Shown here: piece after piece, positions 27,110 to 35,219 of the stretch
Layout of the letters: each line of letters starts with the position of its first letter
Numbering within the stretch: position 1 is the first letter of the stretch
Origin: Leptospira_A sp046736045
GTDB taxonomy: Bacteria; Spirochaetota; Leptospiria; Leptospirales; Leptospiraceae
DNA length: 64,000 nucleotides
NCBI RefSeq assembly: GCF_046736045.1
Contig: NZ_CP177134.1
Span: forward strand, 1,550,001-1,614,000
Direction of reading: 5' to 3'
The notes under the pieces: model-generated
Database searches by the model: none
Told to the model about the DNA's origin: nothing
The model's input: the letters and a program-made list of their open reading frames with translations, nothing else
Translations under genes and position numbers: made by a program

Positions 27110-27691
27110 TTACGCAATTGCGCGCGTAAATCCCCTTCTTCCCATGGAAACTCCCTGTTTTTTATCCGAATTCGGCCTTTCAATGCCTACAAATTGAAAA
27201 TGATCCTTCTTATTGATGGATTGAAAGAGTGATTTGAGTAATGAATCGATGTTAGGATGAGAAACGTTCTTATACACTTTGCGCGAAGAATCTTTTCCCC
27301 AAATTTCCAAATGATCTGAATCAGGAAGTTTTAAAATGAGTGAAGATAAATCGTATCTCTTCATTAAGATATGGCATGTATCTTCAAAACCAAGCTCGGT
27401 TATGGCTGAAGCATCAAAAAACACCAACAGATAGAGAATAGAAGTATTTTCGAGCTTTCCATTATCATCTGCCACCTTCTGGATTCCATCCAAGGCGAGG
27501 TATCGTAAGTTTTTAGAAAGAAACCAAAGTTTTTGATCTTCATGACGTTTCAAATTCACTTCTTCGGAGAAACGTTTTTGAAAAACGGTAGAAAGAAAGA
27601 ACCCTGTCGATTCATTACGTGATTCGAAAATACGTTCTAAATCAAATGGTTCGAATTCCAGATTAAAAAATTTTGTGTAAGTCTCTGCCAT
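27110..27691 (-). CDS. hypothetical protein
   Basis: A 193 aa soluble protein with no signal peptide and no recognised motif. The C-terminal tail is basic (GRRGFTRAIA). It is third in a run of minus-strand genes, 59 nt after the SUFU-domain gene, and could belong to that operon. An inverted repeat TTACGC/GCGTAA spans its stop codon. Confidence 0.65.
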   Translation of the reverse strand: MAETYTKFFNLEFEPFDLERIFESRNESTGFFLSTVFQKRFSEEVNLKRHEDQKLWFLSKNLRYLALDGIQKVADDNGKLENTSILYLLVFFDASAITELGFEDTCHILMKRYDLSSLILKLPDSDHLEIWGKDSSRKVYKNVSHPNIDSLLKSLFQSINKKDHFQFVGIERPNSDKKQGVSMGRRGFTRAIA

Positions 27692-27750
27692 ATCACTATG
27701 AGTAACGGACAGATTCTTTCTTTTGATTCGTAATTTTTCTAACTACAAAC

Positions 27751-28893
27751 TTAGAATTCCAACATTCTTCGCTCGGATTCATGAAAAAAACTAAAACCTT
27801 CTTTCACCCAAGTGTCCCAAAACGGTTGTGAACCTTCTCTTTGAAAACAAATTCGTTCTTCTACGGAGATAGGAACTAAGAATAAATAGTTCACTCTCTT
27901 TCCATTTTCCGAAATGAGTCCATTCAACTTTGGGTACGGAAGATTTTGATTTTTGTCCAACTCATCCGTTACATTTTTGAAAACAAACCAACTGAAATCC
28001 AAATAGAGTTGGTCCGGATCTTTGCGCGGATTCTGAATTGTATGCGAATGTCCGAACCAAATTCCGGTGTTCCAAGGAAATTTAACCATTTCACCCAGTA
28101 CATGTTGTATCCAAGATTCGGAATGATCTTCGTATTCTTTGGAAAGTTTGATGGCGAATACAAGCTCGATGCGTGCATAGTCTTCAAAATTTTTATGATA
28201 GAGTTCTACGGAAGGTTGGTTTTGTGCACTCATTCCGATTGTGGAAAAGATTTTGATTCCTGGAAATTCTTTCGGCAAAAAAGATGCGATTCCTAAAGAA
28301 GGATACTTTCCTCCGTCAGCCGACCAATACTTATCATGTTTTCCTAATTTTGTTTCTAAAAAATCCAATCGTAAGGATTGAATTTTGTTCCAATGATTTT
28401 TTTCGGAAACATTTTCCCAAAACTTACGGGATTCATTCACTCTTTCCGCAATCACACCGTTCTTTGTATCACCTAAGGGAGATGCGGCGGTGGCATTTTC
28501 TTTTGCTTCTTTGGAATAACCGTGTATCCCTTTGATTCCCGACCAGGGTGGGAGATAAGCATAAAGTTCTTCATTCAAAAAAAGTGCGACTGCATCTCCT
28601 TCTTCGGACCAAATGAAATGAATTTCTTCTTCCGTGAGTGTTGGCAAGGCATGAATGGTATTGGTTTCTTTTTTGGTAAGAACCGGTGCGAGTCCTTGTG
28701 CAAAATCATTCGGATCCCTTTCTTCCGGTGCATCTATGAGATTGCGAATCCAAAGTGACTTCATTGGCCACTCAGGATTGTTATGGGATTGTAGATAAAG
28801 ATAAATGGTTCTTCCGTCGTCTTCGAGAAAGGCAGTAAAAGAACCGTAAGGGTTTGCCTCTTGGTAGAGGACCTTCGGTGGTTTTGGGTTCAT
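27751..28893 (-). CDS. SUFU (suppressor of fused) domain protein
   Basis: The 380 aa protein matches the layout of bacterial SUFU proteins: an N-terminal part (about 1-150) with GSFTAFLEDDGRTIYLYL and MKSLWIRNL, then the SUFU domain (about 175-350) with RIELVFAIKL, FGHSHTI, FSWFVF and FLFLVPISVEERICF. In bacteria SUFU domains often occur as immunity proteins of polymorphic toxins or as orphan scaffolds. No toxin is in the window, so an immunity role is only possible. Its start overlaps the stop of the 78-residue upstream gene by one base (TAATG), which implies coupling. Confidence 0.78.
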   Translation of the reverse strand: MNPKPPKVLYQEANPYGSFTAFLEDDGRTIYLYLQSHNNPEWPMKSLWIRNLIDAPEERDPNDFAQGLAPVLTKKETNTIHALPTLTEEEIHFIWSEEGDAVALFLNEELYAYLPPWSGIKGIHGYSKEAKENATAASPLGDTKNGVIAERVNESRKFWENVSEKNHWNKIQSLRLDFLETKLGKHDKYWSADGGKYPSLGIASFLPKEFPGIKIFSTIGMSAQNQPSVELYHKNFEDYARIELVFAIKLSKEYEDHSESWIQHVLGEMVKFPWNTGIWFGHSHTIQNPRKDPDQLYLDFSWFVFKNVTDELDKNQNLPYPKLNGLISENGKRVNYLFLVPISVEERICFQREGSQPFWDTWVKEGFSFFHESERRMLEF

Positions 28894-29129
28894 TAAAATT
28901 TATGGGCTACGTTTCTGTTTTTAACAATTTCTAAAAGTCGTGTGATCTCTTCTTCCATTCCTTGTTCTATATAAATATCCGGAAAATACGAAGAAGCATT
29001 GCGAAGACCGATTAACTCAGGTTCTTTCCATTTGCGAAAGCCGCGAATGGATTCCAAAGTGGAAGCAGGAACTTCGATTCCTTCTTTTTTTGAATTGATG
29101 AAAGATTGAACAGCGCGTGTAGGAGTCAT
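28893..29129 (-). CDS. small hypothetical protein preceding SUFU gene
   Basis: A 78 aa soluble protein, no signal, no recognised domain. Its TAA overlaps the ATG of the SUFU gene by one base, so translation is coupled and the two products may work together. It is the first gene of this minus-strand run; its promoter should lie in 29130-29343. Confidence 0.65.
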   Translation of the reverse strand: MTPTRAVQSFINSKKEGIEVPASTLESIRGFRKWKEPELIGLRNASSYFPDIYIEQGMEEEITRLLEIVKNRNVAHKF

Positions 29130-29214
29130 CTCTAAGGGAAGTTTTACCCGGATAAATTTAGTTCCAACTCATTTTTCAAGGAAAGATTCGAAAAAGAGAG
29201 GGATCTGACATAAT

Positions 29215-29264
29215 ATGTGGTACCTACCACATTCTAAAACTTTCCCAAGATTCGGGTTGGGAAA
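29215..29264. promoter_or_regulatory. two adjacent perfect inverted repeats, candidate operators
   Basis: The first repeat has 8-bp arms ATGTGGTA (29215-29222) and TACCACAT (29225-29232) around CC. It overlaps a TAATAT -10-like box (29211-29216). The second has arms TTTCCCAA (29241-29248) and TTGGGAAA (29257-29264) around 8 bases. Neither is followed by a T run. They lie in the 214-bp gap between the divergent SUFU operon and the Ada-like gene, so they are good candidates for a repressor site controlling one or both. Confidence 0.55.
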
Positions 29265-29343
29265 ATCAGTTCACGATGATACTATCCTTACTATGCAAAG
29301 TAGGAATGGCTGCGAGTGCACGTGGCTATAGTAAAAGCAAATC

Positions 29344-29610
29344 ATGATCGATCATAATAAAATCAGTGACAGGGAACTTCGTGCGCGGATTCGAAATCGG
29401 ACCATAATCTTTGGAGGAAATCGTAAGCTCAAAATTTACGGAAAACTAAATTGTAAGTCGGGCAAACGAATGAAAAAAGAAAATCGGATACTTTTCTCTT
29501 CCGAGAAAGAAGCTATTTTAGAAGGTTATCGCCCTTGCGGTCATTGTATGAAATCGGATTATCTAAGTTGGAAGTTATCCTTACTTCAGACCAATGTGTT
29601 TCGATTTTAA
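29344..29610 (+). CDS. small Ada-like metal-binding protein
   Basis: The 88 aa protein resembles the N-terminal zinc domain of Ada. Cys37 in KLNCKSGKRM and the pair Cys65/Cys68 in PCGHC correspond to three of the four Ada zinc ligands; the fourth position (four after Cys37) is Lys. FGGNRKLKIYG and RILFSSEKEAI match the rest of this stand-alone family. Ada's first Cys accepts methyl groups from DNA phosphotriesters; whether this short form does so is unknown. It is preceded by palindromic elements and overlaps the convergent DUF4269 gene by 30 nt. Confidence 0.78.
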   Translation: MIDHNKISDRELRARIRNRTIIFGGNRKLKIYGKLNCKSGKRMKKENRILFSSEKEAILEGYRPCGHCMKSDYLSWKLSLLQTNVFRF

Positions 29611-30189
29611 AATTTCCACCAGTTTTTCGTCGGAGGAATTCCCCAGATCCAGAAGGGTTTGGTAAGGGTCTCCTTCCAGTCCAAGGACTTCGCAAAACGC
29701 AGGTTCTGTTTTTATACCTTGTTTTTTCTTTTCAATGATTTGATTTTTGAAATCCGAATCTGCCAAATCTAAAAATCGTTTTTCCAGAACCATATGCAAA
29801 AAACCTTTTTGGTTTCCCGGTTTTATTTTTTGGGAGAAAATTTCGTAAAAAAACAAATTGGTTCGGAAGGAAATGATGACTGTGGATTCTCCATCAATGT
29901 CTTTGGTTTCATACTTGAAGTCGGAATAATGACGAAACTTTGCATAAGCGATCTTGATCAGATGATTCGGATTGTTATGGTATGTAAGTAGATCCACATC
30001 GCTACTTTCCGTATCGATGCCCAAAGGAATCGTTCCTGCTACCAAAGGATAAAACCCGGATAACTTCGAAATGATTTTATGATTGGAAAGATCCGAATGA
30101 AGGGATTTTTGTTTTTCATTTCCAAACTCCAAATAGTCCGGTGTAAAAAAAAGATGAACATCCCATGCTGAATCTTGACTCGTTCCCAT
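29581..30189 (-). CDS. DUF4269 nucleotidyltransferase-like protein
   Basis: About 202 aa from the ATG at 30189; a TTG 39 nt upstream would add a hydrophobic stretch unlike the family. GTIPLGIDTESSDVDLL is a nucleotidyltransferase-type GT/S...DxD signature and is characteristic of DUF4269. The reaction is unknown. Its last 30 nt overlap the 3' end of the Ada-like gene on the other strand. No ribosome site is clear. Confidence 0.75.
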   Translation of the reverse strand: MGTSQDSAWDVHLFFTPDYLEFGNEKQKSLHSDLSNHKIISKLSGFYPLVAGTIPLGIDTESSDVDLLTYHNNPNHLIKIAYAKFRHYSDFKYETKDIDGESTVIISFRTNLFFYEIFSQKIKPGNQKGFLHMVLEKRFLDLADSDFKNQIIEKKKQGIKTEPAFCEVLGLEGDPYQTLLDLGNSSDEKLVEILKSKHIGLK

Positions 30190-30332
30190 TTTTAAATGGA
30201 AACATAAAAAAATAAAAAATACAAGCAAACGAAATCTAAATAATTTTGATGCAGTCGGTTTATTTTCAGGTATAGTACCAGTTTGAAGGTTCCGGACGAA
30301 ATTTATGTTTCGATTGTATTCCGATTGTTTTT

Positions 30333-32189
30333 TTATTCGTTCCCGTTCTTCGGGGCACCATTTAACACAAGAAATACTTCAATGGGTTGGATTTTCCCCT
30401 TCACGGTTTCCAACGCAACAAACTGAGTCGGATGAATTTCGGGGTGTTCCAGACTTTCCACTGTAGATCCCGAAACAAGAATGTCGACAGCGTATTTTTT
30501 TGTTAGGCCTTCCAGTCTGCTTGCCGCATTCACAGTATCACTGATCACTGTCGAGTCCATTCGCCTGTTTTCACCGATTGTTCCGAGCATAAGAGGTCCG
30601 GTGTGGATGCCGATACCGAAGCGAATGGTTTGGTATCCGCCTCTCGCTCTACCGTCATTATAATCCTCTAAGGCGTGTCGCATTGCTACCGCTGCCGCCA
30701 ATGCTTCGTCAGGTGCCCCAGGGAAAAGCGCCATCATTCCATCGCCTAAATACTTGTCTACAAAGCCGTTATGATCACGGATAACCGGGCCGAATAATTT
30801 CAGAAATGAATTGATGAATTTGAAATTTTCTTGAGGACTCATTGTTTCCGATAAACTTGTAAAGTTGCGAATATCAAGAAAAAATACTGTCATCCTCATT
30901 TCTGAAAAGTCACCTAATACGATTTCTGTGATACTTTTTTTGTTTAGAAAACCCAATACTTCCCTTGGAATAAATCTTTCCAGAGAAGTATTGATCTTTT
31001 CCATTGCAGCCGAATGCAATTCGGCTGAAGCGAAGGCATTTGCAAAGAGGCGGGCCACTACCATCGCTTGTGCCAGAAGAAAGATGAGAGTACCTACGTT
31101 TACCAATGAAGGAAGGTTCCAGAAAAAATGACTCTTTACAATATCTAGAACAACTGTTATAAGAAAGATCGCTGTGCCACCTACAAAAAGTCCTGCTCCC
31201 GGTTCCCGGTGAATCAGGGCACGGGCAACAGTCACCAAACTATAAATTCCGAAGATCACAAGCAAGATCTGAAAAGGAACGAGTAGATTCGTAGTCCAGA
31301 CTACCGGAGCAAATAGATTGACCAAGGCATAAGCAGAACTACCTACCATGGTGAAAATGGTGGCAGGCCGCCATGAATGATTTGGGTAGAGTCTGTCAAC
31401 AAACGCAGCAAAGGCGGCCAGTGCCAAAGCCATTGTCGCATAAACTCCCCTGATCACAACATACCAGGAAGTATCAGGGAATACATCGAGAAAAATAACT
31501 TCGCTGTAAAGAGTGGAACGAACTGCGATCAGCAAACAAAAAACACCAAACCAAAGAGGAGCACGATTTTGGCTGCGAAAGATAAAAGATCCGCAATGAT
31601 AGAGACCCATAAGGAAGATGGCTCCGAACATAAGAGCTTCCCACAAAGCTGCCTGTTCACGCTCTGCTTGAATCTGATCCCAAGTACCAAGTGTTATACT
31701 ATAATATATGCCGCCGAACTGGTCATCCCAGTTTGATACAGAGATCGACAGATCAATGATACCATCGACGGGAATGGGAATGAGTACGATTCGGGGTTTG
31801 TAAGAAGGAACTGCACCCAAAGGTGAATCGGATATTGTACCTTCCTTTGCCAATATCTTCCCTCCAACTGACAATTCAAAGGCGGTTCCAATTATAGGCA
31901 ACCGTAATGCAAGAGTTTCCATGCCGGCAGGTAATATGATTTTGAGTTGATACGTTCCCGAACCAAAAGCCTTACCATGAAATCCTTTGGTTGATGGAAC
32001 TTCCCTGGGAACATGATCGAGAGTCCATTCACCGTCAAGTGATACTGGTCCGCGTTCCCATGACCATCCGGTTAGATCCATGATTCCCGCAGAAGCGCGG
32101 GGTGCGACTAACTCGGATTCAGGTACTGAGCAGGCAGTTAAAAGACATAGAAGAATGCAAGTTCCGATGGAATAGAAACGGTAGGCCAT
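30333..32189 (-). CDS. lipoprotein adenylate cyclase with 7TMR-DISM sensor
   Basis: I start at 32189, where an AGGAG lies 14 nt upstream and the protein begins with a clear lipoprotein signal (LLTAC, Cys20); two earlier ATG exist (32219, 32267). Layout of the 618 aa: a periplasmic jelly-roll DISM domain (about 45-170), seven membrane segments (about 185-385), a linker and a class III cyclase domain (about 425-605). Metal Asp439 and Asp483 (DIRNFT, DKYLGDG), Lys479 and Asp551 for adenine, Asn554 and Arg558 for the transition state are all present, so cAMP production is predicted. The ligand is unknown. A second cyclase lies at 61556. Confidence 0.88.
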   Translation of the reverse strand: MAYRFYSIGTCILLCLLTACSVPESELVAPRASAGIMDLTGWSWERGPVSLDGEWTLDHVPREVPSTKGFHGKAFGSGTYQLKIILPAGMETLALRLPIIGTAFELSVGGKILAKEGTISDSPLGAVPSYKPRIVLIPIPVDGIIDLSISVSNWDDQFGGIYYSITLGTWDQIQAEREQAALWEALMFGAIFLMGLYHCGSFIFRSQNRAPLWFGVFCLLIAVRSTLYSEVIFLDVFPDTSWYVVIRGVYATMALALAAFAAFVDRLYPNHSWRPATIFTMVGSSAYALVNLFAPVVWTTNLLVPFQILLVIFGIYSLVTVARALIHREPGAGLFVGGTAIFLITVVLDIVKSHFFWNLPSLVNVGTLIFLLAQAMVVARLFANAFASAELHSAAMEKINTSLERFIPREVLGFLNKKSITEIVLGDFSEMRMTVFFLDIRNFTSLSETMSPQENFKFINSFLKLFGPVIRDHNGFVDKYLGDGMMALFPGAPDEALAAAVAMRHALEDYNDGRARGGYQTIRFGIGIHTGPLMLGTIGENRRMDSTVISDTVNAASRLEGLTKKYAVDILVSGSTVESLEHPEIHPTQFVALETVKGKIQPIEVFLVLNGAPKNGNE

Positions 32190-32382
32190 TTGTGGGAATG
32201 CTTCTCCTCTCGTAGACATTGTCAATCCAATTCGAACATTGTTTGTCCGAAGTCGGTTTGAGACCATACTTTTCGTTTAATCAATAATTTATTAATGAAT
32301 TCGGATTTTGATGGAGGAAATCCCTAACTAAGAAAGTTCTCTCTGTTACCAATTAGCGGATGTAAGGTCATCAGATGCAAAA

Positions 32383-32413
32383 CCAGTAGGAATGGATTTT
32401 CCATTCCTACTGG
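32383..32413 (-). terminator. strong hairpin terminator downstream of the epimerase gene
   Basis: Perfect 13-bp arms at 32383-32395 and 32401-32413 enclose five bases. On the minus strand the stem is followed by TTTTGC, so it suits termination of the epimerase-like gene ending at 32433. The T run is short, but the stem is strong. Confidence 0.7.
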
Positions 32414-32432
32414 TGAAAAGGTTTGTTTATTT

Positions 32433-33485
32433 TTAAATCAGCTTTGCCGCTTCCAATTGTTCGATGTGTTCGACAAATGTTTCGGAAAGGGGTCTGTATT
32501 TGAGACCCAAATCTTTTTGGCTGTATGAATTGTCCAAATCAAAAGGAATTCCCACATTGCGGGAAGTATTTGCCCAGGAGAGTCCGAAGAATGGCCCAAC
32601 CAGATAAACCAATAGTTTGGGAAGCTCACCTGTCGGGATCGGATATTTTTTACCGAATTTTTCGCGTAGTATTTTCGCCGCACCAAGCATAGGGAGTGTT
32701 TGCGCAGATGTTATGTGGCGTCCTTTTGCGGAAGGTGTGAAACCTGCCAGTATATGGGCTTTGGCTACGTCTCTTACATCTACAAATCCGATCAAAGTAT
32801 TAGGGACACCTGATTTGAATTTGCCATTTACCATAGATAACATAAAGTCAACGCTCGTTCCGTCCACTCTGCTGGAAACCGACGGACCCATTACAAAGGA
32901 TGGATTGATCACGAGTAAATCCCAGCGGTTTTGTTTTTTATTGATTTCCCAAGCTTCTTTTTCCGCCAATGTTTTGGAATAAGGATAAGGTTGGTGGCTC
33001 AGGCTACTGGATGTATTCCAATGTTCTTCTGTTAGTTTATTGCCGGGAACATTTGCCGCATCGATGTTGTCTCCGTAAATGGAAGCAACGCTGGATGTCA
33101 ATACTACCCGTTTAACGGAACTTGCTTTATTGACGGATTCCAAAACATTGCGTGTACCTTGTAACGCCGGTTCTACGAGTTGTTTCTGGGCATCTTTGAT
33201 TCCCGAAATGAAGAAAGGAGAAGCTGTATGAATGACTAGCTCGGTTCCGCTGACTGCTTTGTCGAAAGTTCCGTTGGCGATCAGGTCTGCTTCAAATAAC
33301 TCCAGTTTGTTTGGGTATTTTTTGGACAATTCCAAAAGGTGTTCCACCTTTTTCAAATCTCTGAGGCTACGCACGGTAGTCCTTACAGTGATTCCGTCTT
33401 CTAATAGATATTTGATGATCCAGGAAGCGATGTATCCGCTACCTCCGGTTACTAGTACGGGAGCTTTTTTATCGATATTTGTCAT
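32433..33485 (-). CDS. NAD(P)-dependent epimerase/dihydroflavonol reductase-like SDR
   Basis: The 350 aa extended SDR has the nucleotide motif TGGSGYIA (13-20), a catalytic Tyr-x3-Lys in YPYSKTLAE, and an upstream Ser in VLTSSVASIYG. The sequence resembles aldehyde or dihydroflavonol-4-reductase-type enzymes; the substrate is unknown. A strong terminator follows. In the 139-bp upstream gap a TCATATATAG decamer occurs twice (near 33482 and 33532) and a hairpin AGAGTC/GACTCT lies at 33517-33532. The HxlR gene lies just upstream on the same strand and could regulate it. Confidence 0.85.
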   Translation of the reverse strand: MTNIDKKAPVLVTGGSGYIASWIIKYLLEDGITVRTTVRSLRDLKKVEHLLELSKKYPNKLELFEADLIANGTFDKAVSGTELVIHTASPFFISGIKDAQKQLVEPALQGTRNVLESVNKASSVKRVVLTSSVASIYGDNIDAANVPGNKLTEEHWNTSSSLSHQPYPYSKTLAEKEAWEINKKQNRWDLLVINPSFVMGPSVSSRVDGTSVDFMLSMVNGKFKSGVPNTLIGFVDVRDVAKAHILAGFTPSAKGRHITSAQTLPMLGAAKILREKFGKKYPIPTGELPKLLVYLVGPFFGLSWANTSRNVGIPFDLDNSYSQKDLGLKYRPLSETFVEHIEQLEAAKLI

Positions 33486-33624
33486 ATATAGCCTATGTTT
33501 GGGATTTTTAAATAGAAGAGTCTTTCGACTCTCATATATAGACCAGATAAGAATCTCCGTATATTTTTTTATTTATATTTTTTTCTTCTAAACAAATATA
33601 CTTTTCGTTCTGACTGAGAAGGAT

Positions 33625-33975
33625 CTATCGTTTGGCAATGACTCGGCGCAACTGTTTGTCGTGTTTGTCCGCCCACTGACCCAACGAAGAAATGAGCGGG
33701 ATAATTGTCTTCCCGAATTCAGTTAAACTATATTCGACTTTAGGCGGAACTTGCGGATAGATAATCTTTGAAACAAGTTCATGTTCTTCCAATTCTTTCA
33801 ATTGCAAATGCAAGACCCTGCGGGAGGCATCGGGGATTTTACGTTGCAGTTCGCTCGGACGTTTGTGGCCTTCGTTTACAAAATACAATAAACGCATCTT
33901 CCACTTTCCATATAAAACCTCGCCCACCAGGTCGAGTCCGCAATCCAATGTGATCGTTTCCTTTTTTTCTGCCAT
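33625..33975 (-). CDS. HxlR-family winged-helix regulator
   Basis: The 116 aa protein from the ATG at 33975 (a TTG at 33999 is alternative) matches HxlR/YodB/HypR regulators: a Cys near the N-terminus (LDCGLDLVGEVL, Cys12), the core GKWKMRLLYFV, and the RPSELQRKIPDASRRVLHLQLKEL recognition region (quoted in pieces here only as landmarks). In YodB and relatives the N-terminal Cys senses quinones or aldehydes. It is divergent from the SDR gene with a candidate operator between, which fits control of the two flanking reductases. Confidence 0.9.
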   Translation of the reverse strand: MAEKKETITLDCGLDLVGEVLYGKWKMRLLYFVNEGHKRPSELQRKIPDASRRVLHLQLKELEEHELVSKIIYPQVPPKVEYSLTEFGKTIIPLISSLGQWADKHDKQLRRVIAKR

Positions 33976-34043
33976 ATTCCCAATCTTTTTATAGATCAAA
34001 AATGGATCATAGTGAAAAAAATATCAATATGTAGAATTAATTT

Positions 34044-34064
34044 TATACTTGTATTTGGAGTATA
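34044..34064. promoter_or_regulatory. candidate HxlR operator in the divergent region
   Basis: Inverted arms TATACT (34044-34049) and AGTATA (34059-34064) are separated by nine bases. YodB-type HxlR regulators bind TACT-spacer-AGTA palindromes, so this is a natural site for the adjacent regulator. It sits 31-51 nt before the SDR start. Family-based inference. Confidence 0.5.
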
Positions 34065-34094
34065 TATAAAAGAATGCAGGCTTAAAGGTAAAAA

Positions 34095-34715
34095 ATGAAA
34101 CAAAACTGGAATTTCGATCATGAATTATTAGGCAAAACTGCTTTGGTGACCGGTGGGACCAAAGGAACCGGAAAAGCAATCGCCCTTAGGCTCGCAAAAG
34201 CGGGAGCGAAGGTGATTGTGAGAGCAAGGAATATTCCCGAAACCAGGGAAGGTGTATTTCATTTTATCCCCGCCGATCTAAGCAAACCGGAGGGAACGGA
34301 AAAAGTCATTCGTAAGGCTTCGGGAGTCATCATTCATATCGCATCCATTCAGGGAACTCTTCCTTTATATGAATCGACATTACCTTATGCTGCCGCAAAA
34401 GCAGGGTTAATTAATTACAGCAAAAGTTTATCGAATGAAGTATCACCTAAGGGAGTGAGGGTATTAACGGTGTCTCCCGGTTTTATAAAAACAAGCTCGG
34501 CAGACAGAATGATAAAAAGGTTGGCCGAAAGTTCCGGAAGCAGCATTGAAGTCGCCTTGCAAGGGTTAATGGATTCATTGGGAGGAATTCCGATGGGAAG
34601 ACCTGCGGAGCCGGAGGAAGTTGCGGAATTTGTAGGATTTCTTGTTTCTCCGCGTGCGGCATATTTGTCGGGGACGGAGTATGTGATTGATGGAGGAACG
34701 ATTCCGACGATTTGA
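34095..34715 (+). CDS. short-chain dehydrogenase with internal in-frame deletion
   Basis: The 206 aa protein starts like a classical SDR (VTGGTKGTGKAIAL cofactor motif, DLSKPEGTEKVI) and ends like one (Tyr-x3-Lys in YAAAK, SPGFIKT, YVIDGGTIPTI). Typical family members are about 255 residues. Between residues near 76 and 77 (VIRKA then SGVIIHI) some 50 residues with the NNAG motif and helix E are missing, with the frame kept. The enzyme is probably inactive or altered. The AAAGG before ATG 34095 is intact. It is divergent from the HxlR gene. Confidence 0.82.
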   Translation: MKQNWNFDHELLGKTALVTGGTKGTGKAIALRLAKAGAKVIVRARNIPETREGVFHFIPADLSKPEGTEKVIRKASGVIIHIASIQGTLPLYESTLPYAAAKAGLINYSKSLSNEVSPKGVRVLTVSPGFIKTSSADRMIKRLAESSGSSIEVALQGLMDSLGGIPMGRPAEPEEVAEFVGFLVSPRAAYLSGTEYVIDGGTIPTI

Positions 34716-34782
34716 TGAAGTGAAAATCCCACAGGTGGTGATCTTTTGAATCACCGCCTGGAGATATAAGAAAAAGGAAAAA

Positions 34783-35202
34783 TTAAACTGCGTTGACTAC
34801 CAAATCTCCGCCGGCTTTTACTTCACCTGCTTCGTTCTTTGCTTCAACCAAAACAGTAACGGTTTTTTTGCCTTCTTTTTCGAATTTCTTTTTGATGGTT
34901 CCGACACAAGTCAGTTTTTCACCGAGCTTTGTCATTGCTTTGAATGTTACACCAAAGTATGCGATGTCTTTTTGATCGGCCCAGGTAGTGCATAATCTTC
35001 CTACTTGCGCCATAACATACATACCATGAGAGATGGTTCCTTCCAGACCGGCTTTGCGTGCAAAGTCCGGGTCGTTGTGAATCGGATTAAAATCTCCCGA
35101 TGCTCCCGCATAACGAACTAAATTCGCATGTTCAATTACCGGAATTTCGAGCGGAGTGAGAGTTTGACCGACTTCTACTTTATCAAATTCAATTTTTGCC
35201 AT
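34783..35202 (-). CDS. MaoC-like (R)-specific dehydratase subunit
   Basis: About 139 aa from the ATG at 35202, which is 9 nt after AAGGAG (the ATG at 35208 is too close). It is a hot-dog-fold hydratase with the Asp and His of GDFNPIHND and SHGMYVMAQ. Such proteins hydrate or dehydrate (R)-3-hydroxyacyl chains. It follows the second MaoC-type gene by about 17 nt; together they resemble the two-subunit HadA/HadB type in which one subunit carries the catalytic residues. Confidence 0.85.
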   Translation of the reverse strand: MAKIEFDKVEVGQTLTPLEIPVIEHANLVRYAGASGDFNPIHNDPDFARKAGLEGTISHGMYVMAQVGRLCTTWADQKDIAYFGVTFKAMTKLGEKLTCVGTIKKKFEKEGKKTVTVLVEAKNEAGEVKAGGDLVVNAV

Positions 35203-35219
35203 TGTCATATTCTCCTTAA

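Noticed and set aside
26932..27129. 65-codon frame overlapping the Lys/Ala peptide gene
   Set aside because: It reads the AAG/AAA-rich repeat in another frame and runs through the terminator, whereas the ribosome site and stop fit the 26-codon gene.
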